Below are positions 16,771 through 25,902 of a DNA stretch of 64,000 nt, one piece after another. The notes below the pieces were generated by a model that ran no database searches, had not been told where the DNA came from, and worked only from the letters and a program-made list of their open reading frames with translations. The position numbers were made by a program, and so were the translations under genes. How positions within the stretch are numbered: the stretch's first letter is position 1; each line of letters starts with the position of its first letter. The stretch comes from Myxococcales bacterium (lineage in GTDB: Bacteria; Myxococcota_A; Polyangia; Palsa-1104; JAEUJZ01). The stretch covers positions 1-64,000 of the forward strand of contig JAEUKB010000097.1 in NCBI GenBank assembly GCA_016794365.1, written 5' to 3'.

Positions 16771-17358
16771 ATGCTCCGCATTCTCGGCATTGATCCTGGC
16801 ACCCTTCGCTGCGGCTACGCGATCGTCGAAACCAGCGAAGGACAGCGCGTCACGCAGCCTCGCTACATCGAGTGCGGCGTCATCGAGCTACCCGCCAGCG
16901 CATCCATCGCCGAGCGACTACGACTTTTGGCCAGCGATCTTCGCGATGTCATTGCCGAGTTTTCCCCGACGGAACTGGCGATCGAGTCAGCCTTCGCTGG
17001 CGTCAATGTCCGATCCGCGCTGCTGCTTGGACAAGCCCGTGGAGCCATCTTGCTCGTCGGAGCCGAAGCTGGACTGGCCTGTCACGAGTATCCGCCCGCC
17101 ACCGTCAAAAAGACCGTCTGTGGCAATGGACGCGCCCAAAAAGCCGAAGTGCAGCGCGTCGTCTCTTGGCTGTGCAAGCTCGCGACGCACCCACCGACGG
17201 ATGCAGCGGATGCTGTCGCCATTGCGCTGTGTCACGCCTTTCATCAGCCCGCGCGCACGCTTACGGCAAAGGCGAACCAAGCTGCGGCCACAAAGACGCC
17301 ACGTCGATCGCCTCGTGTCGTCCAAGCAGCGGCACTGCCAGCTCGCAGCGATCGGTAA
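16771..17358 (+). CDS. ruvC: Holliday junction resolvase RuvC
   Basis: The protein begins with the RNase H-fold motif ILGIDPGTLRCGYA (first catalytic Asp). The second acidic residue is in LAIESAFAGVNVRSALLLGQ, and the final pair is in PPTDAADAVAIALCHA. These four acidic residues form the active site that nicks Holliday junctions with RuvAB. The family core is about 160-170 residues; here a basic C-terminal tail rich in Lys, Arg, Ala and Thr adds some 25 residues. The tail's coding sequence overlaps the end of the opposing GDPD gene by 98 bases. No ruvA or ruvB is adjacent. Confidence 0.93.
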   Translation: MLRILGIDPGTLRCGYAIVETSEGQRVTQPRYIECGVIELPASASIAERLRLLASDLRDVIAEFSPTELAIESAFAGVNVRSALLLGQARGAILLVGAEAGLACHEYPPATVKKTVCGNGRAQKAEVQRVVSWLCKLATHPPTDAADAVAIALCHAFHQPARTLTAKANQAAATKTPRRSPRVVQAAALPARSDR

Positions 17359-18250
17359 ACACGCCGTCCGCACCAAACCAGCGCGCCAGCCGAAGCTGCC
17401 AGACCTTGTTCAGCGTGTACGGATGGACGATCAGCCCCGCTGCATGCGCACGCCTTGTGTGCCACGGATACGCATAGTATCCGACGGGACCGATGCCGCT
17501 TCCGAGCGACTTGGCCGATTCCAAGAGCGCGCCAAAGCCGTGCGTACGAACCATCTCTTCGTCGAGCAGATAGATGCGCGGAACCGCAGGTGCCAGCTTC
17601 TGAAAGTTGCGCAAGCTGTCGGCTGAAAACGACTGAAACACCAGCTTGCCTGGCCACGTCGGTGCGCCCGAATCGGTCAGATAGCCCCGCGAAGTGAGCA
17701 GCGTCAAAAGCTCTGCTTCGATGCCGGGAAAGCGCTCGGGCGACTTGGTTTCCAGATACAGACCACTTGGCGACGGCGACGATCGCGCAATGTCGATCAG
17801 CTCGTCGAGCCGTACGATCTTGGCGCTCGCAAACTCGGGCCGCGCACGCTCTGAAAACTTCGCGTTAAACCAGCTTCCAGCGTCGAGCTGCGTCAGCTCT
17901 TGCCAGGTAAATGCGCTAACCGGCTGCGTCTGTCGCCCTGGAAAGATGCGCGCCACGTTGGTGGTTCGCTCGAGCGTGTCGTCGTGCAGCGCAATCAGCA
18001 CACCGTCTTGGGTTCGCTGAATGTCGGCTTCCAAAAAGTCCGCGCCCACCGCTTGCGCCAGTCGATACGCCAGCGCAGTCTCTTCGGGAGCCAGATACGA
18101 TGCGCCACGATGAGCCATCACCGTCGGAAAAGGCATTCCCAGCTTGCGCGACAGCATCGCACCGTCATCACGATGTAGCGTCACGTATCCCGTCGCCAGC
18201 GCCAGCAGCGCACCGATCGACAGCGACAGACGCGACCGAACACGGCTCAT
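17261..18250 (-). CDS. Glycerophosphodiester phosphodiesterase
   Basis: A GDPD TIM-barrel protein: VMAHRGASYLAPEETALAY carries the first catalytic His and Glu. FLEADIQRTQDGVLIALHDD carries the metal-binding Glu-x-Asp and the second His, followed by LERTT; YLETKSPERFPG matches the later conserved Glu-x-Lys. The start at 18250 is chosen because it overlaps the Fur stop codon as ATGA and opens a signal or anchor segment (LSLSIGALLALATGYV). The enzyme would hydrolyse glycerophosphodiesters to glycerol-3-phosphate outside the cytoplasm. It is translationally coupled to a Fur-family gene, suggesting nutrient- or metal-dependent control. The 3' end overlaps ruvC. Confidence 0.88.
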   Translation of the reverse strand: MSRVRSRLSLSIGALLALATGYVTLHRDDGAMLSRKLGMPFPTVMAHRGASYLAPEETALAYRLAQAVGADFLEADIQRTQDGVLIALHDDTLERTTNVARIFPGRQTQPVSAFTWQELTQLDAGSWFNAKFSERARPEFASAKIVRLDELIDIARSSPSPSGLYLETKSPERFPGIEAELLTLLTSRGYLTDSGAPTWPGKLVFQSFSADSLRNFQKLAPAVPRIYLLDEEMVRTHGFGALLESAKSLGSGIGPVGYYAYPWHTRRAHAAGLIVHPYTLNKVWQLRLARWFGADGVFTDRCELAVPLLGRHEAIDVASLWPQLGSPLP

Positions 18251-18804
18251 CGACGACCTGATTCCACCTGACGCAGATCTTCGCTGGGACAGGAACCACC
18301 GACGACGCCCTGCTCTTTTGGACACAGTCCATACAGCTCTAGCTTGTGCTGCATGACCTTGAAGCCGCCCAGACGACTCGCGACGGAGTCTTGCAAGCGC
18401 TCGATCTCGGGCTCTTCAAACTCCAGGATCAGTCGGCACTTTTGACAGATCAGGTGATCGTGGTGACGCAGCTCGGAGCCGGCGACTTCGTAGCGAGTCT
18501 GTCCGTCGCCAAACTGCCGCGATGCCGCCAGTCCAGCGTCCAGGAGATGCTTCACCGTACGATACACCGTCGCATAACCGACCTTGGGATTGCGACGACG
18601 CACCGACGCCAGCAGATCATCGATCGAGACGTGCGAGTCACTGGTTCCGCCGTTCAAAAACACGTCCACAATCAGCTCTCGCTGGGCCGTCGTCTTGAGC
18701 GCGTTCCGGCGCTGATACTCAATCCACTGATGCTTGAGTTCCGTCACCTGCTCGGCGGTCCGAACCTCTGCATGTTTTGGCGACGTCGTTGCATGTGTTG
18801 CCAT
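18247..18804 (-). CDS. Fur-family metal-responsive regulator
   Basis: A winged helix comes first (TAQRELIVDVFLNGGTSDSH, then VGYATVYRTVKHLLDAGLA). The regulatory domain follows with the metal ligands HHDHLICQKC and EFEEPEIERLQ. The C-terminus has a second Cys pair (YGLCPKEQG...GSC) with longer spacing than the usual CxxC. Met at 18804 is the natural start, leaving 17 bases after the carbamoyltransferase stop. Fur-type proteins repress metal or oxidative stress genes with bound iron, zinc or manganese; which metal cannot be said. The coupled GDPD gene downstream suggests a shared transcript. Confidence 0.88.
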   Translation of the reverse strand: MATHATTSPKHAEVRTAEQVTELKHQWIEYQRRNALKTTAQRELIVDVFLNGGTSDSHVSIDDLLASVRRRNPKVGYATVYRTVKHLLDAGLAASRQFGDGQTRYEVAGSELRHHDHLICQKCRLILEFEEPEIERLQDSVASRLGGFKVMQHKLELYGLCPKEQGVVGGSCPSEDLRQVESGRR

Positions 18805-18821
18805 AAAAGACCCCGATTCGC

Positions 18822-20660
18822 TCAATCGACTACCCAGCGAAGCCACAGGTTACCCAGCCCGAGTGCATCCATGTGCGTCTTCACAAAGCAGCGTAGCGCA
18901 TCGAGCGGTGAACAGACGATTGGCTCATGTTCGTTAAACGACGTATTTAGCAGAATCGGCACCGAGGTTCGCTCGGCAAACGCAGCAATCAGCGCATAAA
19001 ACAGCGGACTGTGCGCGCGTTCTACCGTCTGAAGTCGTCCCGTTCCGTCAGCGTGAACAATGGCGGGAACCAGCGCTCGCTTTTCGGATCGCACTTCATC
19101 GACGAGCAGCATCGCAGGCGAAGGCGCCGCACGGACAAACCACTCCGAGGTCTTTTCCGCCAAGATCGCTGGCGCAAACGGACGAAACGGCTCTCGATGT
19201 TTGATCCGTCGATTCAGGATGTCTTTCATGTCGGCGCGTCGTGGATCGCTCAAGATGCTGCGATGTCCGAGCGCGCGCGGACCGAACTCCATCGCGCCTT
19301 GGAACCAGCCGATGACCTCGCCACGCTCGATGGCGGACACCGCTTGGGCGATCAGCTCGGCTTCGCTGCGCTTTTCGATCCGCAGTCGTCCTTTGCAAGG
19401 CCGACCGTCGCGACCGACCGTTTCGACATCGGGCACTTCCAAGCAGCCGTTTTCGTCGAGCAGCGCCGATTCACCCCACATCTGCCGCAGCGCCACCAAG
19501 CAGTCTTCTTCGGAAAACGTCGGCCCCGTGTAGGCGTGATGCATCACAAAGCGACGAGGCCGCCCAAGCAGCTGATGTTCAACCCACAGCGCCGCACCGA
19601 TCGCGGTTCCGTTGTCTCCGGCTGCGGGCTGCACAAACAGCTCGGTAAACGGCGTGTGATCCAAGATCTTGCCGTTTGCGACGGAGTTTAGCGCAACACC
19701 ACCCGCCAGCGTCAGTCGTCGCTGACCCGTTCGTCGCTCCAGACCGCGCGCGATGTGACAGACCGCGTCTTCGAGCAAGAGCTGAAGCGCCGCTGCGACG
19801 TGTTTGTGATGCGAAAGGAGCGGATGACTTGGCTGCCGCGCGGGTCCGAGCAGCTTGCACAGCTTGTCGCTATACATCCGACCGAGCCGTGGCGTTCCGT
19901 CGGCCCACGACATCTCGATGCCGTCTCGGTGATGCAGAAAGTATTTCAGCGAAAGTGAAAAGGTTCCGTCGGGATGCAGCTCGATCAGCTTGCGGATCTC
20001 TGGCACTTGCTGCGCGTCACCGTAGGCCGCCAGACCCATCACTTTGCCTTCGTCGCCGTACTTGGGAAACCCGAGCCACTGCGTCACCGCCGTATACAGC
20101 GCGCCGAGCGAGTGTGGAAAGCCAACCTCCCCGAGCACCTCGATGTGACGGTCGCGTCCGTGGCCCCACATCGTCGAAACAAAGTCCCCAAAGCCATCGA
20201 GCGACAGCACCGCCGCTTCTTCAAAGCCCGACGCAAAAAACGCACTCGCAAGATGCGCGCGATGATGCTCAACGTGATGAAACTGCGCCTTCAGGCTGCT
20301 CGTTCCCACCGCTTCGGCCAGCGCCAGCTCGAGTGAGCCAATCTTTTTGCGGTTGTCGATGCGACTGCCAAGCTGATGCCACAGGCCCGAGATGTTCCGA
20401 CTGAGCAGCAGCCGCGTACCGACGTGAAGCAGCTTACCGGCCAAGTGCGCGCGCGGATCGCGAGAGATCGCAATGTGATCCAGTTCCGCCGCAGAAATGC
20501 CACCGAGACGCAGACACTCACGTACAGCCAGCGACGGAAATCCTGCACTGTGCTTGCGACGATTGAGCCGCTCTTCTTCGACTGCGCAGACCAGCTTCCC
20601 GTCGATGATCAGCGCAGCGCTGGCATCACCGTGAAATGCATTCAGGCCCAAGATCTTCAT
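18822..20660 (-). CDS. Carbamoyltransferase (NodU/CmcH/TobZ family)
   Basis: The N-terminal kinase-like domain opens ILGLNAFHGDASAALIIDGK and includes EEERLNRRKHSAGFP and HHVEHHRAHLASAF, the His-rich metal and carbamoyl-adenylate site. SLDGFGDF and GDEGKVMGLAAYG are further family motifs. The C-terminal YrdC-like carbamoylation domain includes GWFQGAMEFGPRALGHRSIL and LNTSFNEHEPIV. At 612 residues it is a full-length member, with a roughly 30-residue insert near residue 405. The enzyme transfers a carbamoyl group from carbamoyl phosphate to a hydroxyl of a small molecule or glycan. It is followed by Fur and GDPD genes; no biosynthetic cluster is evident, so the acceptor is unknown. Confidence 0.9.
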   Translation of the reverse strand: MKILGLNAFHGDASAALIIDGKLVCAVEEERLNRRKHSAGFPSLAVRECLRLGGISAAELDHIAISRDPRAHLAGKLLHVGTRLLLSRNISGLWHQLGSRIDNRKKIGSLELALAEAVGTSSLKAQFHHVEHHRAHLASAFFASGFEEAAVLSLDGFGDFVSTMWGHGRDRHIEVLGEVGFPHSLGALYTAVTQWLGFPKYGDEGKVMGLAAYGDAQQVPEIRKLIELHPDGTFSLSLKYFLHHRDGIEMSWADGTPRLGRMYSDKLCKLLGPARQPSHPLLSHHKHVAAALQLLLEDAVCHIARGLERRTGQRRLTLAGGVALNSVANGKILDHTPFTELFVQPAAGDNGTAIGAALWVEHQLLGRPRRFVMHHAYTGPTFSEEDCLVALRQMWGESALLDENGCLEVPDVETVGRDGRPCKGRLRIEKRSEAELIAQAVSAIERGEVIGWFQGAMEFGPRALGHRSILSDPRRADMKDILNRRIKHREPFRPFAPAILAEKTSEWFVRAAPSPAMLLVDEVRSEKRALVPAIVHADGTGRLQTVERAHSPLFYALIAAFAERTSVPILLNTSFNEHEPIVCSPLDALRCFVKTHMDALGLGNLWLRWVVD

Positions 20661-20681
20661 GCGCGACTAGCGTACTCGTTC

Positions 20682-22229
20682 TCAGAGCAAGTGCTGACCG
20701 CTTACACGAAACTCTTCAATCGCGACCAAGAACACATCCACCAGTCGATGGTCAAACTGAACCCCGGAGCAGCGCTCGATCTCTGCAATCGCCGTCTCAT
20801 GAGGCATCGCTTTGCGGTACGCGCGATCCGATGTCATCGCGTCGTAGCTGTCCGCGATCGCAACGATCCGTCCGATGAGCGGAATGTGTTCGCCCATCAG
20901 CGCTTGCGGATAGCCGTTTCCGTCCCATGACTCGTGGTGACAGAACGCGCCAGGCACCAGATCCACCATGAACGGAATCGGTTCCAGGATGCGCTTGCCC
21001 TTGGCTGGATGCGTCTGAAACATCGCCACTTCTTCGGGGCTGAGCTTGCCTGGCTTGTTGAGCTTTTCCTGACGAATTCCGATCTTGCCGATGTCGTGCA
21101 TCAGCGCCGCCCAGCGCAGCATCTCCAGATCGTTTTCCGACAGCGTCAGACGCTTCCCAAGCAGCTCTGCGTAGCGACTCACCCGCTCGGAATGACCGCG
21201 CGTGTAGCGATCGCTCTCTTCGAGCGCGTGTGCAAAGCCAACCACCGTCGCGCGGAAGTTCTCTCGCAGCGACGTGTTCGCGCGCGTCAGATCATCGTTT
21301 CGCAGACGAAGCTGCTCATACAGTCGCGCGTTTTCAATCGACACCGCTGCGCGTGAAGCCAGGACCGTCAACAGCCGACGCTGACCTTCGGAAAAGCGAT
21401 AGCCGCGCGTATACGAATACGCGTTGAGCATGCCGATCACTTGGTCGCCAATCTTGAGCGGCGTCGAGCAGAACGAAACCAGGCGCTTGTCCTTCGGTGG
21501 CTCCGCAAAGTAGCGCAGCGCGCGAATGCCGTGCGCGACGATGGGCCGACCTTGCATGTAGTGATCGAGGATCGCGTTGGTGTTCAGCTCGCCCACACCC
21601 GTCGCGGATCCGTACCAGTTCAGATCCGTCTGTGCGTTCTTCGAGTACTTGCGCGTGCGCTCGACGAACTCTCCGGTCACTGGATGCTTCATCGTCAGCG
21701 TCGCCACATCGGCTTCCGCTTCGATCAGCGTCGCATCCAAGATGATGTCCAAAATTCGGTCGAGCGACAGCTCGTGCGCCATCGCTTCCGACAGCTGATA
21801 CAGCGTCACCGCCTCTTTGAGCAGGAAGTTTTCCTGCTGCAGCTTCTGCTGCTTGAGCGCCTTGTGAATGACGCGAATCACATCCTCGTTCTTGAACGGC
21901 TTGAGGATGTAGTCGTACGCGCCGCGCTTCATCGCTTCGATCGCCGTCTCGACGGTGCCAAACGCGGTCATGATGATCGTGACCACCGGCAGACGCGCTT
22001 CAGAGATGCGCGCAAGCAGCTCCAGCCCGTTCATGTGCGGCATCTTCAGATCGGACAGGACCAAGTGATACGATCGTCGCTGAAGCTCTTGCCACGCCTG
22101 CAGACCGTCCTCTGCCAGGCGAACCGAAAAGCCTTCCGCCGATAGAACGTGCATGAGCATCTCACGCACGACCTTTTCATCATCGACTAGGAGTATTCGC
22201 GCTGGCTCGTCGGGGGTCGCCGCATCCAT
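20682..22229 (-). CDS. Response regulator with REC, GAF and HD-GYP domains
   Basis: The N-terminal receiver domain has ILLVDDEKVV, the phospho-acceptor D60 in VLSDLKMP, and the signalling Lys in ILKPFKNED. A GAF domain follows (residues ~150-320). The C-terminal HD-GYP domain is complete: ALMHDIGKIGI, HHESWDGNGYP and IVAIADSYDAMTSDRAYR. It should hydrolyse cyclic di-GMP (or a related dinucleotide) under control of phosphorylation. No cognate histidine kinase is adjacent. It is divergent from the glycosyltransferase gene, with which it shares a very short intergenic region. Confidence 0.92.
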   Translation of the reverse strand: MDAATPDEPARILLVDDEKVVREMLMHVLSAEGFSVRLAEDGLQAWQELQRRSYHLVLSDLKMPHMNGLELLARISEARLPVVTIIMTAFGTVETAIEAMKRGAYDYILKPFKNEDVIRVIHKALKQQKLQQENFLLKEAVTLYQLSEAMAHELSLDRILDIILDATLIEAEADVATLTMKHPVTGEFVERTRKYSKNAQTDLNWYGSATGVGELNTNAILDHYMQGRPIVAHGIRALRYFAEPPKDKRLVSFCSTPLKIGDQVIGMLNAYSYTRGYRFSEGQRRLLTVLASRAAVSIENARLYEQLRLRNDDLTRANTSLRENFRATVVGFAHALEESDRYTRGHSERVSRYAELLGKRLTLSENDLEMLRWAALMHDIGKIGIRQEKLNKPGKLSPEEVAMFQTHPAKGKRILEPIPFMVDLVPGAFCHHESWDGNGYPQALMGEHIPLIGRIVAIADSYDAMTSDRAYRKAMPHETAIAEIERCSGVQFDHRLVDVFLVAIEEFRVSGQHLL

Positions 22230-22296
22230 GGCGCGCGAATCTACTTCTAAAAGTGGCTACTTCGCAACAAAACCGCTTCCGATACTATTGCCAGTC

Positions 22297-23286
22297 ATGT
22301 CCGCTCCGGCCCGTCGCCTCCGCCTTTGTGTGGTCAGTTCCGTCGGTGGACATCTGCGCGAAGTGTTGGATTTAGTCCAAACATTTGGCGACTCTGAAGT
22401 GCGCTTTATCGTAAACGACGCGGTCCAAGTCAGCCTGCCCGGCCCTGTCGAGCAAATCGCTCATGCCGAGAGAGACGCGCGCGTTCTGTGGAATGCGATA
22501 GAGGCGATCGAGAGCTTTTCTCGTCACCGTCCCGACGTGCTGCTGTCCACCGGAGCCGGACCGATCGTGCCTTTGTCCATCATCGGCAAGCTGTTCGGAG
22601 CCCAGACGATCTACATCGAGACGTTTGGTTCCGTCGAGCAGCCGTCAATGACCGGAAAGCTGATGGCACCGCTGGCTGATCGCCTGTACTACCAGTGGCC
22701 CGAGCTTGCGCCGCACTTTCCGCACGGACGCTATGCCGGACCGATCTTCGTCCCACAACCAGCGCAGCAACCCGATGATGGAAGCCTGTTTGTAGCGGTG
22801 GGAACTTCGCCGCGCGGCTTTGATCGCTTGATGCGCTGGCTCGATGCGCTGGCTCGCCAAGGTGCCCTGCCCGGCCCCATCGAGGTCCAGAGCGGCACCT
22901 TAGTTAATTACCCATTTTTAATCAACACTTACCTAAATATACCTTCTGACATATTGGAACAAAAGCTGGCATGCGCAAAGGTAGTGATCTGTCATGCCGG
23001 TGCAGGAATTGTCGGAACGTGCCTACGTCTTGGCAAACGTCCAATTGTGGTTCCGCGCCTATCCAGATATGACGAAGCCATCAATGATCATCAGCTTATG
23101 CTCGCAAAAGCGCTCGTACGGTCGGGTCAAGCCATTATGGTCAGCGACGAAGCACAGCTCCGTTCGGCCATCGATCTTGCATGGTCTTCGCCACCGCCTG
23201 TCGTAGCCCCCGTCGAACACCGACTGCGAGCTGCCATCGCGTCGGATCTGCGAGAGTTGGCCGCCCGCCGCAGCCTACGAATCTGA
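22297..23286 (+). CDS. Fused Alg14/Alg13-type glycosyltransferase (PssD/PssE-like)
   Basis: The N-terminal half matches Alg14/PssD (CVVSSVGGHLREVLDL, then PDVLLSTGAGPIVPLSIIGK and YIETFGSVEQPSMTGKL). The C-terminal half matches Alg13/PssE (LFVAVGTSPRGFDRLMRWLD, then VVICHAGAGIVGTCLRLGKRPI), the nucleotide-sugar-binding GT-B half. In many bacteria these are two proteins forming one transferase for exopolysaccharide or lipid-linked sugar synthesis; here they are one chain of about 330 residues. The ATG at 22297 is the natural start; upstream Mets at 22153 and 22228 would overlap the divergent regulator gene. Bases 22895 to 23130 are strikingly AT-rich with different codon choice from the rest of the gene. 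Confidence 0.85.
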   Translation: MSAPARRLRLCVVSSVGGHLREVLDLVQTFGDSEVRFIVNDAVQVSLPGPVEQIAHAERDARVLWNAIEAIESFSRHRPDVLLSTGAGPIVPLSIIGKLFGAQTIYIETFGSVEQPSMTGKLMAPLADRLYYQWPELAPHFPHGRYAGPIFVPQPAQQPDDGSLFVAVGTSPRGFDRLMRWLDALARQGALPGPIEVQSGTLVNYPFLINTYLNIPSDILEQKLACAKVVICHAGAGIVGTCLRLGKRPIVVPRLSRYDEAINDHQLMLAKALVRSGQAIMVSDEAQLRSAIDLAWSSPPPVVAPVEHRLRAAIASDLRELAARRSLRI

Positions 23287-23440
23287 CCCATGGCTCGTAA
23301 GCAACCCATCGCAGAACGGCTGTGAAATTGCCCTGTTTCTAAGCAGGCACCTGCGCGCGCGTCTCGACGTGCGGTAAGATAAAGCGGCTTCGCCTACACA
23401 ATCGCGCTTGCGACCATATCGCCGTGAGGAGTCTTCGACG

Positions 23441-24844
23441 ATGCGCTCTACCTGGCTTGGCTTAGGTCTGGGTCTGTTCACCTTCATCGGCTGTAACGCG
23501 CTGTGGCAGGGCTATCTGTCGCCGCTTGACGATCCCAGCGACGGATCCATCGCAGACCTGAGCGATGTCGATCTCACCGGCGAACCGCCCCCTGATCTCA
23601 CCGGCCAGCCTCCCGTAGATATGGCCATGTCGAAGCTGTGTGGGTTTGCACCAGGTCTATCAGGTGTTTCAAAATATAACGTATATGCACAATTATTCAC
23701 TTTCACTGGATACACGCCAACGCGATTAGCAGTGGCAGATATTGATAATGACGGGATGGCAGATATTGCAGCGTCAGATCTAAGCACAACTATTAAGATC
23801 TGGTATGGTCAGCCTTCGAGTGTGGCCTGTACATACAGCTCATCAAGCAACTGCATGATTACCGGCACAACTGGAACACCTAGCATTTTCGATATTGCAG
23901 GATTTACTATCAACCCAACAACTGGGCCTGGTGCATTTCTCGTTGCGAGGTCCAATTCGACAACCAATGCTGCAGGAAGTTGCTCTCAGCGTACACCTGT
24001 CTTCAAGCCATATAACAACGCGTCTTTTAGCTCTTCATCTTCGAGAAAAGAACTATATGTTCCACGGCCCAAAGTCGTCACGAATGGAGTGTTTGCCATC
24101 TTTGAAAAAGGAACTGATGGAACTGGAGATCGTGTCAACTCTGTCAAGCTCAACGCCACGCTTGATCTGGAATCCGTTGTCACGGTTGTCAGTCATGGGA
24201 ACTTGCCTGGAACACCGCAGCCTGAGCCTAGAAATGCAACAGGAATCCGTGTTGACACAAATAACTACGATGGAATCCTAGATGTCGCTGCATTTGAAGT
24301 AGGCGCAACCAACGCTGGTCGGTTACGGATTTATAGAAACAATCACATAGATTCCCCACCAGCAAGTCCATTTTCAGTTAACATCAGTCCTGCTTCTTCT
24401 TCGGATCTCTTTGCAGATCTCAACCGAATGATCAGCGGGAAATTATCTAGCGATGCGAATGATGATGTTGTTGCCATTGGATTAACTCCTCCACAGTTGA
24501 TTCCATTTATTGTTTCCAACACAGGCAGTATTAGTCAATTAGCTCCGTTCTCTCTACCCATCACCGCCGGCATGGCGACCAGGAACAATATCATTCTTGC
24601 AGATACAAATGAAGACACCACCGATGAACTGATATTACCAAATGGACAGAATGTATCAATTTACACATTTACTGGAACAACATTTACCAACCCACAAAAT
24701 CTTTCTGTTCCAGTTGGAAACACCATCGATGCAATTTCCATTGGTTACGTCGAAACAAATTTTTCCTCCAAATCCGTAGACATATTCGTGTTATCACACA
24801 AAGGAAGTCAATACGAAGTAGGCGTATTTAGATATCAACAATAA
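23441..24844 (+). CDS. FG-GAP-like lipoprotein with composite base composition
   Basis: The start at 23441 has GTGAGGAG upstream and opens a lipoprotein signal with lipobox FTFIGC. An Asp/Pro-rich linker follows (LTGEPPPDLTGQPPVDMAM). The body has FG-GAP-type units such as RLAVADIDNDGMADIAASDL, VDTNNYDGILDVAAFEVG and ILADTNEDTTDELILPNG, suggesting a seven-bladed propeller with calcium loops exposed on the cell surface. Up to about 23640 the DNA is GC-rich like its neighbours; from there to the end it is AT-rich with different codon preference. This looks like a resident signal-linker joined to a foreign propeller. Function unknown. Confidence 0.75.
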   Translation: MRSTWLGLGLGLFTFIGCNALWQGYLSPLDDPSDGSIADLSDVDLTGEPPPDLTGQPPVDMAMSKLCGFAPGLSGVSKYNVYAQLFTFTGYTPTRLAVADIDNDGMADIAASDLSTTIKIWYGQPSSVACTYSSSSNCMITGTTGTPSIFDIAGFTINPTTGPGAFLVARSNSTTNAAGSCSQRTPVFKPYNNASFSSSSSRKELYVPRPKVVTNGVFAIFEKGTDGTGDRVNSVKLNATLDLESVVTVVSHGNLPGTPQPEPRNATGIRVDTNNYDGILDVAAFEVGATNAGRLRIYRNNHIDSPPASPFSVNISPASSSDLFADLNRMISGKLSSDANDDVVAIGLTPPQLIPFIVSNTGSISQLAPFSLPITAGMATRNNIILADTNEDTTDELILPNGQNVSIYTFTGTTFTNPQNLSVPVGNTIDAISIGYVETNFSSKSVDIFVLSHKGSQYEVGVFRYQQ

Positions 24845-24942
24845 GCGTTTTACACGAAAAATGCTATGATTTACCTCTTTTAACAGATAATCACATATCG
24901 GCATTTTACCTTATTGATCGACCGTCGCGTCGCGCTACTGTT

Positions 24943-25878
24943 GTGCGCGTTCTTATGGTTGCGCTGCCTTTTCTTACTGATCGATTACCACTTGAGCCTG
25001 GAAAAGCCGACGCACGGGGACCGGGACTGGTGGTGATTCGCTCAGCGGCGATGCAGCGGCTGCTGACGCTGCTGCGCGCGTCTGCGACGACGTCGCGATC
25101 GGTGCTGCTGGTCGGTCCGAGCGGCAGCGGGCGAAACTATCTGACGCAGGTGCTCCACGCGATGTCGCCGCGCGCGGACAAGCCGATCATCGAAGTGTCG
25201 TCGCTTGCGAACTCGCTTCCAGAGCACTGGTTCGACGCCGCAGCGCAAGCTCGCGACGGGACGCTGGTTATCACGGATCTGGAACGTCTCGACGACTATG
25301 GACAGCGCGATCTGCTGCTGCTGCTGGTTGAGCTTGGCAAGCGATCCATAGCGCCCAGCATCTGTGCGACGGCGGAGCCAGAGCTGGAAACCGCACAGCG
25401 CACAGGCAAGTTCAGTCGCTCACTGTACGATCGGCTGGCGATTCTGCGCTTCGAGGTTCCGTCACTGAGTGAGCGTCAAGACGATCTGCCCGACCTGTGC
25501 CGACTGCTGCTGCATGAACACACCCAGCTGCATCAGCCGGGACGAACGCCACCAGAGCTTTCCGACGCTGCGCTGTCTCTGCTTCAGACGCATGACTGGC
25601 CGGGAAACGTGCGCGAGCTGTCCAACATCTTGCTGCGCGCAGTGCTGTGGTCGTCTCACGATCGGATCGATGTCGAGCAGCTCATACCGCTGTTTCCACA
25701 GCCACCGTCGCAGCAAGAGCTATTGATCCCGATTGGAACGTCGCTGGATGAAGCCGAGCGACGGCTGATTGTGGCCACGCTTCGCTCGTGTGAAGGCAAC
25801 AAGCAAAAAGCCGCGACGATGCTCGGCATCACCCGACGGACGCTGTACCAGAAGCTGGCACGCTATCGCATGAGCTAA
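24943..25878 (+). CDS. NtrC-like AAA+ regulator without the GAFTGA loop
   Basis: An AAA+ domain of the enhancer-binding protein type followed by a Fis-type HTH (GNKQKAATMLGITRRTLYQK). Walker A is GPSGSGRN rather than GESGTGKE, and the Walker B region reads GTLVITDLERL rather than GTLFLDEI. The segment that should carry ESELFGHxxGAFTGA is missing: the chain goes from SLPEHWFDAAAQA straight to RDGTLVI. SLYDRLAIL, VPSLSERQDDLPDL and HDWPGNVRELSN are retained. Proteins lacking GAFTGA cannot remodel sigma-54 holoenzyme and, where known (TyrR, for example), act with sigma-70. No receiver or sensor domain precedes it. A second start, ATG at 24955, is possible. Confidence 0.85.
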   Translation: MRVLMVALPFLTDRLPLEPGKADARGPGLVVIRSAAMQRLLTLLRASATTSRSVLLVGPSGSGRNYLTQVLHAMSPRADKPIIEVSSLANSLPEHWFDAAAQARDGTLVITDLERLDDYGQRDLLLLLVELGKRSIAPSICATAEPELETAQRTGKFSRSLYDRLAILRFEVPSLSERQDDLPDLCRLLLHEHTQLHQPGRTPPELSDAALSLLQTHDWPGNVRELSNILLRAVLWSSHDRIDVEQLIPLFPQPPSQQELLIPIGTSLDEAERRLIVATLRSCEGNKQKAATMLGITRRTLYQKLARYRMS

Positions 25879-25902
25879 CAGGTCGCGCAGTGGCTCGTCG
25901 GA

